Assembly (NCBI RefSeq): GCF_029689945.1
Contig: NZ_CP121451.1
Span: forward strand, 6,572,001 to 6,636,000
Length of the DNA stretch: 64,000 bases
Direction: 5' to 3'
Source of the DNA: Paenibacillus amylolyticus
Lineage (GTDB): Bacteria > Bacillota > Bacilli > Paenibacillales > Paenibacillaceae
The position numbers were made by a program, and so were the translations under genes. Below the pieces are notes generated by a model. It was given only the letters and a program-made list of their open reading frames with translations, ran no database searches and was not told where the DNA came from. Each line of letters starts with the position of its first letter. Position 1 is the first letter of the stretch. Shown in pieces: positions 1 through 8,064 of this stretch.

Positions 1-186
1 CGAGCCGTAAGCGCGTGCAAAACCATATTCAGCTGCAAACTTCTCCGCGCTTCCCGCCGTCCGTGAACCTACCGCTGCTTTCACCGCGTTCCCGGCATGC
101 TCCAGATCCTTTGCGAACTGGGATGCAATCCAGCCCGTGCCCATAATGCCCCAACGTACTTTGTCCCGTCCCACTACTTCTGTCAT
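1..186 (-). CDS. Gfo/Idh/MocA-family oxidoreductase, N-terminal part (cut by window edge)
   Basis: Only the first 62 codons are inside the window; the gene runs off the left edge. The protein opens with a short lead and then a Rossmann dinucleotide-binding strand with the glycine pattern GIMGTGWIA at about residues 13-21, followed by FAKDLEHAG and VGSRTAGSAEKFA. This is the usual NAD(P)-binding start of Gfo/Idh/MocA sugar or cyclitol dehydrogenases. The ATG at 186 is preceded by AGGGAGG at good spacing. The substrate cannot be inferred from this fragment. Family assignment is fairly secure; the specific function is unknown. Confidence 0.8.
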   Translation of the reverse strand, partial: MTEVVGRDKVRWGIMGTGWIASQFAKDLEHAGNAVKAAVGSRTAGSAEKFAAEYGFARAYGS

Positions 187-840
187 ATCAAAGCCTCCCT
201 ACTGCAAATTTAGTTGAAAAGGTTCATGATTCAGATCAGGCCAACATGATATCCCCTTTATTTTACCAAAAGAAACGCTCGCGTCAGAAAACGTTTTCGA
301 TTATTCACTTCATTTACGTTCATGAGACTTCCACCTCATCAGCACCTCGAACATATTGGTGTACATTTCAATTCTTCATTAGATTTGCTAAGATTATCAG
401 CAGACCAGGGCCAAGAGGTCTTGTCCTGTGCATGCTTGTAACAAGCAATAATTCGGTTAGATCAACCATCACACCTGATCAACCACATCCGATCCCTGTC
501 TTACAGGTATATAAAAATATCGACTATACTGCGAACGGGCCCTGACAGACAACGCAGCCAATAATTATACTTCAGCGTTTCCGAGCTGACGGTAAGCTCT
601 TGGTATAGTTTTCACAAAGCGCGATCCAGAATCTGCACATGTGTCCACACGGCACGATCCGGGTATATGCCCCTGTTCAATCCATACAATTCTTGCCTAA
701 TGCCACGCGTATCAATAGATGTTCAAGAAAAACGTTCAGGTCCACAAAAATATAGCACGTTCCAGCTTCAATCATGACCTAAATAGCTGTTCAATCATGA
801 CCTAAATAACTGTTCAAAAGAAAGGAGGTCGCATCGCAAT
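187..840. other. Intergenic region without a convincing gene
   Basis: About 650 bases separate the divergent oxidoreductase and the Btr-like regulator. An open frame at 246-545 has no ribosome binding site and no recognisable protein composition, so I do not call it. The only structure I see is the 23-bp tandem repeat just before the regulator, listed separately. Confidence 0.6.
767..817 (+). repeat. 23-bp tandem direct repeat upstream of the Btr-like regulator
   Basis: Two copies of a 23-bp unit lie end to end (767-789 and 790-812) and differ at one base. The unit begins TTCAATCATGACC and ends CTG; a third copy starts with TTCAA at 813. The array ends about 10 bases before the AAAGGAGG ribosome binding site of the gene at 841. 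A two-turn direct repeat is a plausible AraC-family binding arrangement, so autoregulation is possible, but replication slippage would look the same. Confidence 0.7.
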
Positions 841-2574
841 ATGACTATCATCCCAGGTACCACCGCCAACAGCAGCATAACATCACACCTGTTGGATCAG
901 CAGACAAGTCCCACATCAGGTAAGGAATCCTCAACCCGTACAGACCTGGATGCATTCCTGAAGGATATCCTGATCGAATTCCGACAGGCAGAACAGATCA
1001 TAACCCGTGGGAAATGGCGCTGGTCCACAACGGAGCTTGCTCATCATACGTTCATATATATGCACAAATTCACGGGCACAATGATCATGAATGGGACTGA
1101 ATCCCACGTGGCTCGCAAATCAGCTTGTCTGTGCACACCCGGCACCGCAATTGAACTGATCGGAGATGAAGACCATGATATTGAACTGTATATCATTCAC
1201 TTCGATCTGTATCGGGCTACGGAGAAGACCAAAGCCAGACGCATCTACGAACGTGAACTCAGTTCACCGATTACAGGCTGGATTCAGGGTCCCTTTTACG
1301 GTATACAGCGCATTGCCGTGCAGCTTACACAACTTAATAACGATAATTCGCAAAAAGACTTGAAAGCACAGCTCTTCCTGACGGAACTGTTGCATATGCT
1401 CTGGCCCCAAGAAGACCCGACTGACGTAGTGGCTGGACAGGAGGAACCCGAACAGTGGCTCAGGTCCACCCTGCAATACATGCGCGAAAACTATATGCAC
1501 GAGATCAAGCTGGAAAAGCTGGCCGAACTGGCTGACATGCATCCGTCCTATTACTCGCAGCTATTCAAGAGCCGCATGCAAAAGAATCCGATTGAATACA
1601 TCACTCATCTGCGTATGAACCGGGCCAAGGAATTGCTGCTCACTTCCGATCTGCGTATCCGTGATGTGGCTCGTGAAGTGGGTTACCGTGACGAATTCTA
1701 TTTCAGCCGACGTTTCCGGAACCATGCTGGCTATGCGCCCACTTCCTATGCGAAGCAGGTCCATCGAAATATCGTGTCGCTCTCCTACCCATACACGGAT
1801 CACCTGATGACACTTGGTATCACGCCATGTGCGGCTCAGATTCAAGGCCATCTGCCTCATATGCCCAAATCGCTGACGCTGCCCTTCCACGCTTATGAAC
1901 CTTGGGAACAGGGGCGTCAGGCTTTCCTGGATGTGAATCCCGAATTGATTCTGACCAAGGACAATGCCACTGCAAAAGCCATGGAGCATATTGGCGATGT
2001 CGCCCCCATCATCACGATTCCCTGGAACCAGACTGACGTCTTCGGTCATCTGCATCAGATCGCATCGATTGTGGATCGTACCCAAGCCGCGACAGATTGG
2101 CTGGATCGACATGAGCGCAAAGCCGAGCGTGCACGCAAAAAAATGAAGGAACTCGTCGGAGATATTACCGTCACTGTTGGCACGTTAACGCCTAAAGGTC
2201 CCCGGATGTATAGCCATCGCAACTTCGGACATGTCTTCTATCGCAGTCTGCAATTGGCCGCTCCGCAGCGGATTCAGCGCGAACTGGCTGGCAAATCACC
2301 CGGCGTCGGATTCAACTGGTTACCCTTCACACCAGGAGAATGGGATGGACTGGAGGCAGATGTGTTGGTACTTGCGATTAATTCCATGCACAAAAAGGCA
2401 ACACTGTTGAAAGAGATGGCATCGAATCCACTATGGAACAGCCATCCTGCGGTAAAAAACGGACGTGTGCATCTCATCGACTGGAACTCATGGGTCGTAT
2501 ATGCTCCATATTCCATCAACATCCAGCTCGATGAAGCGCTCTCTATGTTGACGAACAAACCTTCACTTTTGTAA
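841..2574 (+). CDS. Btr-like AraC regulator fused to a siderophore-binding domain
   Basis: A 577-residue cytoplasmic transcription regulator. Residues about 35-200 form an AraC-type N-terminal sensing region, about 208-305 the double helix-turn-helix (IKLEKLAELADMHPSYYSQLF and IRDVAREVGYRDEFYFSRRF), and about 310-570 a FecB/FeuA-like periplasmic-binding fold without a signal peptide. This three-part layout is that of Bacillus subtilis Btr (YbbB), which senses iron-loaded bacillibactin and activates feu transport genes. The downstream FecCD and FeuA-like genes fit that role. The ATG at 841 follows AAAGGAGG at ideal spacing. Which siderophore is bound cannot be read from sequence. Confidence 0.9.
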   Translation: MTIIPGTTANSSITSHLLDQQTSPTSGKESSTRTDLDAFLKDILIEFRQAEQIITRGKWRWSTTELAHHTFIYMHKFTGTMIMNGTESHVARKSACLCTPGTAIELIGDEDHDIELYIIHFDLYRATEKTKARRIYERELSSPITGWIQGPFYGIQRIAVQLTQLNNDNSQKDLKAQLFLTELLHMLWPQEDPTDVVAGQEEPEQWLRSTLQYMRENYMHEIKLEKLAELADMHPSYYSQLFKSRMQKNPIEYITHLRMNRAKELLLTSDLRIRDVAREVGYRDEFYFSRRFRNHAGYAPTSYAKQVHRNIVSLSYPYTDHLMTLGITPCAAQIQGHLPHMPKSLTLPFHAYEPWEQGRQAFLDVNPELILTKDNATAKAMEHIGDVAPIITIPWNQTDVFGHLHQIASIVDRTQAATDWLDRHERKAERARKKMKELVGDITVTVGTLTPKGPRMYSHRNFGHVFYRSLQLAAPQRIQRELAGKSPGVGFNWLPFTPGEWDGLEADVLVLAINSMHKKATLLKEMASNPLWNSHPAVKNGRVHLIDWNSWVVYAPYSINIQLDEALSMLTNKPSLL

Positions 2575-2596
2575 TCTAAAAAATGTCCATCTCCCA

Positions 2597-2635
2597 AATC
2601 TTAATTTATGCCATGTACGGGCCTGAATTAAGATT
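2597..2635 (+). promoter_or_regulatory. 10-bp inverted repeat between btr-like gene and permease genes
   Basis: AATCTTAATT at 2597-2606 is mirrored exactly by AATTAAGATT at 2626-2635 with a 19-base loop, and TATAAT follows at 2637-2642. It could be a weak terminator for the regulator gene or an activator site placed over a poor -35 region. Confidence 0.45.
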
Positions 2636-2643
2636 CTATAATG

Positions 2644-2672
2644 TTGACTAATTGATAATGATAATCAATAAC
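2644..2672 (+). promoter_or_regulatory. Fur box and promoter of the siderophore transport operon
   Basis: TGATAATGATAATCA at 2653-2667 differs at one base from the 7-1-7 Fur core TGATAATnATTATCA, inside a 19-bp block at 2651-2669. A possible -35 TTGACT lies at 2644-2649 and an alternative -10 TATAAT at 2637-2642. Fur-iron binding here would block transcription when iron is plentiful. The box ends only four bases before the first ATG of the next gene, which bears on that gene's true start. Confidence 0.85.
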
Positions 2673-2673
2673 A

Positions 2674-3747
2674 ATGAAATTCGTTGTTGGTACCAAAGGA
2701 GTGACCCGTATTCAATATCCGGGACTGCCACATCGTCCATCTAATTCAAAAAAGTCTGCGGTAACCGTTGGGCTGACGTTTTTGTCTGCCATAGCCATAC
2801 TGCTGCTAAGTATGTTTGTCGCCATCTCGTTAGGGGCCAAAGGGCTAACGCTGGAAACCGTATGGGGTGCCATATTTCAGTACGACCCGGCTCTGACACC
2901 ACACCAGATTATTCATGAATTGCGGCTGCCTCGTGTGCTTGCAGCAGTTATCATCGGCGCTGCCTTTGCCGTTGCTGGGGCTCTAATGCAAGGCATTACG
3001 CGTAATCCGCTGGCAGACACGGGCATTCTGGGCATTAATGCCGGAGCCACTTTTGTCGTAGCCTTGAGCTTTGCCTTTTGGCCTGGACTATCCTACGGCT
3101 GGATCATGGTTTTGTCATTCCTGGGGGCTGTTCTGGGCACACTGCTCATCTTCCTGCTTGGAATGGCAGCACCTGGTGGTCTGAATTCCATCAGACTGAC
3201 CGTTGCCGGGGCCGTAATTGCAGCCATGTTAACCTCGCTCAGCACAGGCGTTGCCATTTATTTTGACCTGAGTCAGGATCTGGCCTTCTGGTATGCGGGA
3301 GGGTTTGGCGGAATGGAGTGGCGGCATCTGAAGCTGATTCTTCCTGTGCTGCTCGTAACGCTGGTGCTGATTATGCCACTCGCCCGGCGTGTATCCCTTA
3401 TGTCACTTGGTGAGGAAGTGGCGATAAATCTCGGGATCAACCTGCGCTGGACGAGGTTTCTCGCCCTCACAGCAGTTGTTGTGCTGGCTGGTGTGTCCGT
3501 GTCGGCAGTAGGCTCGATTGGATTTGTCGGACTCGTCATCCCCCATATCTCCCGCAAACTGGTGGGTGTGGATTATCGACTTATCATTCCGATGTCTTCT
3601 CTGCTTGGAGCGATATTACTGGTGCTCGCCGATCTGGGCTCACGCATCGTGAATCCGCCGGAGGAACTCGCAGTAGGCATCATGGTCGCTTTTGTAGGTG
3701 TACCGTTCTTCCTCTATCTGGCCCGTAAAGAAAGGAGGGCCTTGTAA
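2674..3747 (+). CDS. FecCD-family iron-siderophore ABC permease (FeuB-like)
   Basis: An integral membrane permease of about 357 residues with the FecCD landmarks: LRLPRVLAAVIIGAAFAVAGALMQG and TRNPLADTGILGINAGA in the first half, and the coupling region GSIGFVGLVIPHISRKLVG near residue 290. It should pair with the next gene to form the membrane channel for the lipoprotein at 4834. The start is uncertain. ATG 2674 has no ribosome binding site and lies almost on the Fur box, whereas AAAGGAGTGA at 2695-2704 is correctly spaced for an in-frame ATT at 2710. An ATT start would give a product 12 residues shorter. No ATPase gene is nearby; B. subtilis Feu uses the unlinked ATPase YusV. Confidence 0.88.
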   Translation: MKFVVGTKGVTRIQYPGLPHRPSNSKKSAVTVGLTFLSAIAILLLSMFVAISLGAKGLTLETVWGAIFQYDPALTPHQIIHELRLPRVLAAVIIGAAFAVAGALMQGITRNPLADTGILGINAGATFVVALSFAFWPGLSYGWIMVLSFLGAVLGTLLIFLLGMAAPGGLNSIRLTVAGAVIAAMLTSLSTGVAIYFDLSQDLAFWYAGGFGGMEWRHLKLILPVLLVTLVLIMPLARRVSLMSLGEEVAINLGINLRWTRFLALTAVVVLAGVSVSAVGSIGFVGLVIPHISRKLVGVDYRLIIPMSSLLGAILLVLADLGSRIVNPPEELAVGIMVAFVGVPFFLYLARKERRAL

Positions 3748-3749
3748 CG

Positions 3750-4772
3750 ATGAACTTCAATACACCTTCACGATCACGGGGTAAACGTTCGATAGTCGTC
3801 AGCATCACACTGCTCTGCATCGCTATTGCCGTTATGGTGATCAGCCTGAACACGGGAACCATTCGCCTCTCCCCGGTAGCTGTGTTGCAGACCTTGCTTG
3901 GTCATGGCAGTTCGGATGATCAGATCGTACTGTTTGATTACCGACTGCCTCGCATCCTGGTCACTGTACTGGCCGGAGCCGGACTGGGCATTGCCGGAGC
4001 GGCCTTGCAAGGAATCACTCGCAACCCTCTGGCGGACCCGGGCATTCTGGGCTTACATGCGGGGCAGCGTTCGGACTCATGGTGTTTGTTAGCCTGTCCT
4101 TTACAATGGATGGCTCTGTAGCCTTATTCATTCCATTGTTTGCTTTTGCAGGCAGTGTTGCCGCCGCCCTGATCATCATGCTGTTATCTTATGATCGCCA
4201 TAACGGCGTATCTCCCATGAAGCTGATTCTGGTGGGAATCGCGGTAGCGGCCGGGTTCCATGCGTTGACCCTCTACTTATCCCTGCGTTTGGATGAAGAC
4301 ACCTATTCCTTTGCCGCTCGCTGGCTGGCGGGTAGCGTCTGGGGCCGGGATTGGATTCATGTGCAAGCGTTGCTTCCCTGGGTGGTGTTATGCATCTCGT
4401 ACATTTGGAGTCGATCCAAAACGCTTGATGCCTTCAATCTTGGAGATGCTGCCGCAACCAGTATCGGGACACCGGTTCGATCCCAGCGTGTGATTTTGCT
4501 GCTCTGCACCGTGGCTTTGTCTGCCGTCAGTGTATCGATGGCCGGGGGAATTGGCTTTATCGGTCTGGCCGCACCACATCTGGCGCGCAGACTTGTCGGT
4601 CCGATGCATCGGCATCTGATCCCTGCCTGCCGGGCTCATCGGCATGGTCATTCTGGTGAGCGCTGATACAATCGGGCGAACGATCTTTCAGCCTAACGCC
4701 ATTCCGGCAGGTGTAGTGGTTGCCGCGATTGGTGCACCTTACTTTTTGTACCTGTTAGTACGAAGCAAGTGA
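3750..4772 (+). CDS. FecCD-family iron-siderophore ABC permease (FeuC-like), two compensating frameshifts
   Basis: Second half of the permease pair, about 340 residues once repaired. It has LPRILVTVLAGAGLGIAGAALQG, TRNPLADPGILGL and, near the end, GGIGFIGLAAPHLARRLVG. The frame is lost at the GGGG run 4061-4064, where one more G restores AGAAFGLMVFV. It returns near 4630, where one fewer C restores PACGLIGMVILVSADTIGR. The original frame then ends at 4772. Two opposite single-base shifts that together rebuild an intact protein look like sequencing error. It starts two bases after the FeuB-like stop, with GGAGG inside the end of that gene, so the two are translationally coupled. Confidence 0.85.
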
Positions 4773-4833
4773 TCTTTTTTTCACAAAAACAATAATTACA
4801 TCCCAGAGATGTTCAAGGAGAATGTGACTACCC

Positions 4834-5781
4834 ATGTTAAAGAAAAACCTTATGCTTGTCATGAGTATCTGTCTGGTGCTTGTGCTCGCTGCCTGTGGAA
4901 CGGCCAATAATTCATCAACTGCTTCCGGTGGTTCATCCACAGATACCTCAACCGAGAATCAAGGCAATAGTTCAAGTTCGGGAGAGCCACGTATTGCCTC
5001 CATGTCGATCCATTTGACCAATGATCTGCTGTCTCTCGGTATTACGCCGGTGGGTTCCGTTATTGGCGGTGAAGCCAAAGGTTTCCTGTCCCATGTTGCG
5101 GATCGCCTTCAAAATACAACGCCACTTGGTCCGGTTAAAGACCCGGATATGGAAGCTTTGCTTGCCCTGAAACCCGATGTAATCTATCTGGATGAAGAAT
5201 TCTCTGGTGATGATATTGCCAAATTCGAGAAAATTGCTCCAGTGCATGTTTTCAACATGGATGACGGTACATGGCGCGACCACCTGAAGGACATTGGCAA
5301 ACTCGTGAATCGCGAGAAGGAAGCCGAGCAATACATTCAGGACTACGCGACCGAAACGGAAGAAGTAAAATCTCTCATTCATGACACGATTGGTGATGGT
5401 ACCGTCATGGCGATTCGTGTTACTGCCAAAGAGTTGCGTGTGTTCAGTACACGCCGTCCCATGGGTCCCATTTTGTATGAGGATCTCGGTCTGACGCCTG
5501 CCAAAGGCATTACGGATATCGATTCAACCAAACCGTACCAGGTCGTCTCTCGTGAAATATTGCCGGACTATAATGCAGATGCGATCTTTGTGGTTGTGAA
5601 TTCGGATGATGAAGCCCAAACCATGTTCAAGGAGCTGCAAAACAATCCGATCTGGCAAGGTCTGAAAGCAGTCAAAGCCGGTCATGTCTACCCGATAGGG
5701 GCACAACCTTGGCTAGATTACTCATCGATTGGTAATAAAATGGCCATGGATGAAGCGAAAGAAATGTTCTCCAAAAAATAA
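4834..5781 (+). CDS. Iron-siderophore-binding lipoprotein (FeuA-like)
   Basis: A 315-residue extracytoplasmic binding protein. The N-terminus is a lipoprotein signal, with a hydrophobic core and the lipobox LAAC (lipidated Cys21), followed by a Ser/Thr/Asn-rich tether to about residue 50. The rest is a class III binding fold: RIASMSIHLTNDLLSLGITPVG, ALKPDVIYLDEE, then NNPIWQGLKAVKAGHVYPIG near the end, as in FeuA/YfiY-type proteins. It delivers ferric siderophore to the two upstream permeases and belongs to the same Fur-controlled operon. Here the binding protein comes last, unlike B. subtilis feuABC. The ribosome binding site AAGGAG is somewhat far (13 bases) from the ATG. Confidence 0.9.
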   Translation: MLKKNLMLVMSICLVLVLAACGTANNSSTASGGSSTDTSTENQGNSSSSGEPRIASMSIHLTNDLLSLGITPVGSVIGGEAKGFLSHVADRLQNTTPLGPVKDPDMEALLALKPDVIYLDEEFSGDDIAKFEKIAPVHVFNMDDGTWRDHLKDIGKLVNREKEAEQYIQDYATETEEVKSLIHDTIGDGTVMAIRVTAKELRVFSTRRPMGPILYEDLGLTPAKGITDIDSTKPYQVVSREILPDYNADAIFVVVNSDDEAQTMFKELQNNPIWQGLKAVKAGHVYPIGAQPWLDYSSIGNKMAMDEAKEMFSKK

Positions 5782-5783
5782 CC

Positions 5784-5863
5784 AAAAAACCTCACTTTGA
5801 GCTCGGAACAACGTTGGTATGAATCATACTGACGCTCTATTCCGGTCAAAGCCGAGGTTTTTT
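5784..5863. terminator. Bidirectional terminator between siderophore operon and macrodomain gene
   Basis: AAAAAACCTC at 5784-5793 pairs with GAGGTTTTTT at 5854-5863, and CTTTGA 5795-5800 pairs with TCAAAG 5846-5851. T runs follow the stem on both strands, so it can serve the plus-strand feu-like operon and the minus-strand ADP-ribose genes, which converge here. Confidence 0.75.
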
Positions 5864-5912
5864 CTTTTGAATCTGTCAGCAAGCTGCAATCTACCTTTTC
5901 CACTCGGTGTAC

Positions 5913-6335
5913 TCACACTGTGCAGACAATAATCTCAATATCCGTATCGGCAAAAGTTTCCTGAATAATTGGGTTGACTTTCTCCCATTTCAGTCTGTCC
6001 AACCCGCATCCAATCCGGGGCATCGCCAGTTTCGTAATCCCTTCCATTACACATACGTCACGCATGGATTCAACCGCATTCGTCAACGATTGGTATGTTG
6101 GCTTGTTGGAGAACTTTGCTTTGGTGACCAGATTGAGCGTCCGCCCTACCGGATAACATCGTCCAATCTCAAGCGGCTCTAGTTTGGCCTGTTCTTGAAG
6201 ATTTTCCAATCCAAAACGCTCCCGGAACTGTACGGCAATACCCTTGCCCATCCTTGCATCGGCTGATATGCAGTGCGCAAGCGAATAATCATCTCCCAGA
6301 TCGAATAAATCCTGTTGTCTCTCATGAAACTGCAT
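5913..6335 (-). CDS. TARG1-like macrodomain ADP-ribosyl hydrolase
   Basis: A 140-residue, single-domain cytoplasmic protein of the ALC1/TARG1 macrodomain branch. Seen in order: LAHCISADARMGKGIAVQF (residues 19-37), LVTKAKFSNKPTY (69-81) and MPRIGCGLDRLKWEKV (from 105). These line up with human TARG1 (OARD1), including the counterparts of its catalytic lysine (here K72) and aspartate (here D113). TARG1-type enzymes hydrolyse ADP-ribose esters and O-acetyl-ADP-ribose, and related DarG domains remove ADP-ribose from thymidine in DNA. The start at 6335 is chosen because AAAGGAGAG lies just upstream; longer in-frame starts lack a site. It is the last gene of a four-gene minus-strand cluster. The precise substrate is inference. 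Confidence 0.88.
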   Translation of the reverse strand: MQFHERQQDLFDLGDDYSLAHCISADARMGKGIAVQFRERFGLENLQEQAKLEPLEIGRCYPVGRTLNLVTKAKFSNKPTYQSLTNAVESMRDVCVMEGITKLAMPRIGCGLDRLKWEKVNPIIQETFADTDIEIIVCTV

Positions 6336-6479
6336 GTCATCTCTCTCCTTTATCATATTTACACAGACATTATCCCTGACAGAATACCCTTCCAAGTCGC
6401 TGTTATCCCCAGGTTTTTCTGTCTTCTCCGTTATCGTGCAATTGATTAGTTCAACATATCGAGATCCTTATTTTATTAA

Positions 6480-7481
6480 TTATGCCTCTGCCAAAATACG
6501 TTGAAATGCCTTCAAAGTTCTCTGACCTGCTGATCGATCATATATGGCAAATACAATGCGTTCAAAGGCGTCCTTACATGCCTCTCCCACTAACACATCA
6601 TGAAAATACTTCGCCACTACTGCCGGTTCATTACGAAATACGCCGCAACCATACGCACCGAGAACAATCGTGCGGTGACTATTCGCAGCAGCCACGTCCA
6701 GAATATAACGGATGCGTTCCTTCATCACCGACTCAATCTGTAGATTATCCGCTTCTCCACGCTCTTTCACCACACCCGCATTCACCGCCGGCGCAGTAAT
6801 GAATGAGGATACATAATATTTGTCCAGTAGCCGGTCTTCATCATCACGGATCACCGGAACATCTGGTGAATAGATCATATAATGCGAATAGAGAGCCGAT
6901 CGCTGTTTGCGATTGTAATCGTACATTTCATTCATTTGTGCGATGCAAGGATATAGGCCTGTCGCTCGGGCCAGACTCTCTTCCTGTGCCTGACTTCCGC
7001 CTAGGAAGCCGCCGCCCGGATTTTTCGCCGATGCAAAGTTTAGACAGACCACATCTTCTCTTCCTTCAGCTACCGTCAAACGTGAAGCAGCTCCAAGTGT
7101 AGTCTCGCCAGTAACTTCAATGCGACCCGGTACAGCCTCAACTTCAGATGATGGGGTCGTAGGTTGGGTTGCAACGTAAGCTTCTGTACGACGCTTTTCT
7201 CTGAGCGCGGACAATGCTGCTGGACGGTATAAGACCGAATTACGGATGGCTTGCTGCACATCGGTACCGATCCCAACCTTGCGATCATACCCGTTTACGT
7301 AATACCCTTCATCCAAAATAGCCAACGTCTGCTGTGCGATATTAGCCCGCTTGGAACGTGAACTGGAGCCGCCATTACCTGTTGATCTATCGAGTTTATT
7401 ATTGTTGTTATACTGCTCACTGTTATCTTTGCTATTTTTGTTATTGCTGCTATTGTTTTTATCCTGTTGTTGATCACTCAT
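6480..7481 (-). CDS. Bacterial-type poly(ADP-ribose) glycohydrolase-like protein (TIGR02452 family)
   Basis: A 333-residue macrodomain-fold protein. The signature NPGGGFLGGSQAQEESLAR (GGG 156-158, QEE 166-168) is the PARG catalytic motif, GGG followed a few residues later by Q-E-E; further on are YGCGVFRNEP and ERIVFAIYD. Such enzymes cleave ADP-ribose-ADP-ribose or protein-ADP-ribose bonds. The first 45 residues are an unusual low-complexity Asn/Ser/Lys segment with no counterpart in the fold. ATG 7481 is chosen because AGGAAG lies eight bases upstream. It overlaps the NADAR stop by eight bases, so the two genes are translationally coupled. Family call is strong; the natural substrate is not known. 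Confidence 0.87.
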   Translation of the reverse strand: MSDQQQDKNNSSNNKNSKDNSEQYNNNNKLDRSTGNGGSSSRSKRANIAQQTLAILDEGYYVNGYDRKVGIGTDVQQAIRNSVLYRPAALSALREKRRTEAYVATQPTTPSSEVEAVPGRIEVTGETTLGAASRLTVAEGREDVVCLNFASAKNPGGGFLGGSQAQEESLARATGLYPCIAQMNEMYDYNRKQRSALYSHYMIYSPDVPVIRDDEDRLLDKYYVSSFITAPAVNAGVVKERGEADNLQIESVMKERIRYILDVAAANSHRTIVLGAYGCGVFRNEPAVVAKYFHDVLVGEACKDAFERIVFAIYDRSAGQRTLKAFQRILAEA

Positions 7482-7958
7482 CTGAATCACTTCCTATATC
7501 TTCTCTTAGACGGGTCAGAATCTCACCCAGCCAGTTGGTTCCCCGCCATGTTCTTCGATTGCGAATGCGCGGGTCTTCCTCCGCCAGTCCAACACCCCAG
7601 ATGCGATCATCCGGACTTGCTTCCACAAGGGTCGTTCCACGAGTGGCGCGCAGCGCGGTTAGCAGTTCTTCGTTTTGTGTGAATTTGGCCAAATTGCCCT
7701 CGTAAACAATGCGCTGGCACTCAGCTTCCCATAACGTCTGGTCGAAACCTACGACCTGTCTGCCCAGCTTTTTTGTACCGAAGCAGAGTTTGTCTTCAGA
7801 ATCTTATCTGCGATGGTCTGATCGCCAAACAGCAGTGCTTTCTGATGCATCATGTATTGCTCCGCACTCGTGTAGTGAACCCCGTTCATGGTAAAATCCG
7901 CCGGGTGCCACTGTGAGAACGGAGATGCAGTCCGCCAGAAAAACGTAAACTTTTCCAT
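7474..7958 (-). CDS. NADAR-family (YbiA-like) N-glycosidase, frameshifted
   Basis: About 161 residues after repair. The first part reads FFWRTASPFSQWHPADF, YTSAEQYMMHQKALLFGD; the second NLAKFTQNEELLTAL, TTLVEASPDDRIWGVGLAEED and NWLGEILTRLR. All are NADAR hallmarks. The frame breaks at a six-T run, 7769-7774; one more base restores KKLGRQVVGFDQTLWEAE between them, so the gene is probably intact in the organism. Family members cleave N-glycosidic bonds in riboflavin-pathway intermediates (YbiA) or remove ADP-ribose from guanine in DNA. The surrounding macrodomain genes favour an ADP-ribose role here, as inference. AGAGGGG precedes the ATG. Confidence 0.85.
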
Positions 7959-8064
7959 CCATATCCCCTCTTTACTTGATCCTCATGTATGCAATTATCC
8001 CGCGAAATTCTTGAATGGCTTCAAATGAATGACTTCATTCGATTTAGTTGATACATGCCATCTT

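Noticed and set aside
246..545. 99-codon open frame on the plus strand upstream of the Btr-like gene
   Set aside because: No ribosome binding site, no protein-like pattern and no recognisable domain; probably chance.
4061..4772. Feu permease as a pseudogene
   Set aside because: Two opposite single-base shifts restore an intact family-length protein, matching the error pattern elsewhere in the window.
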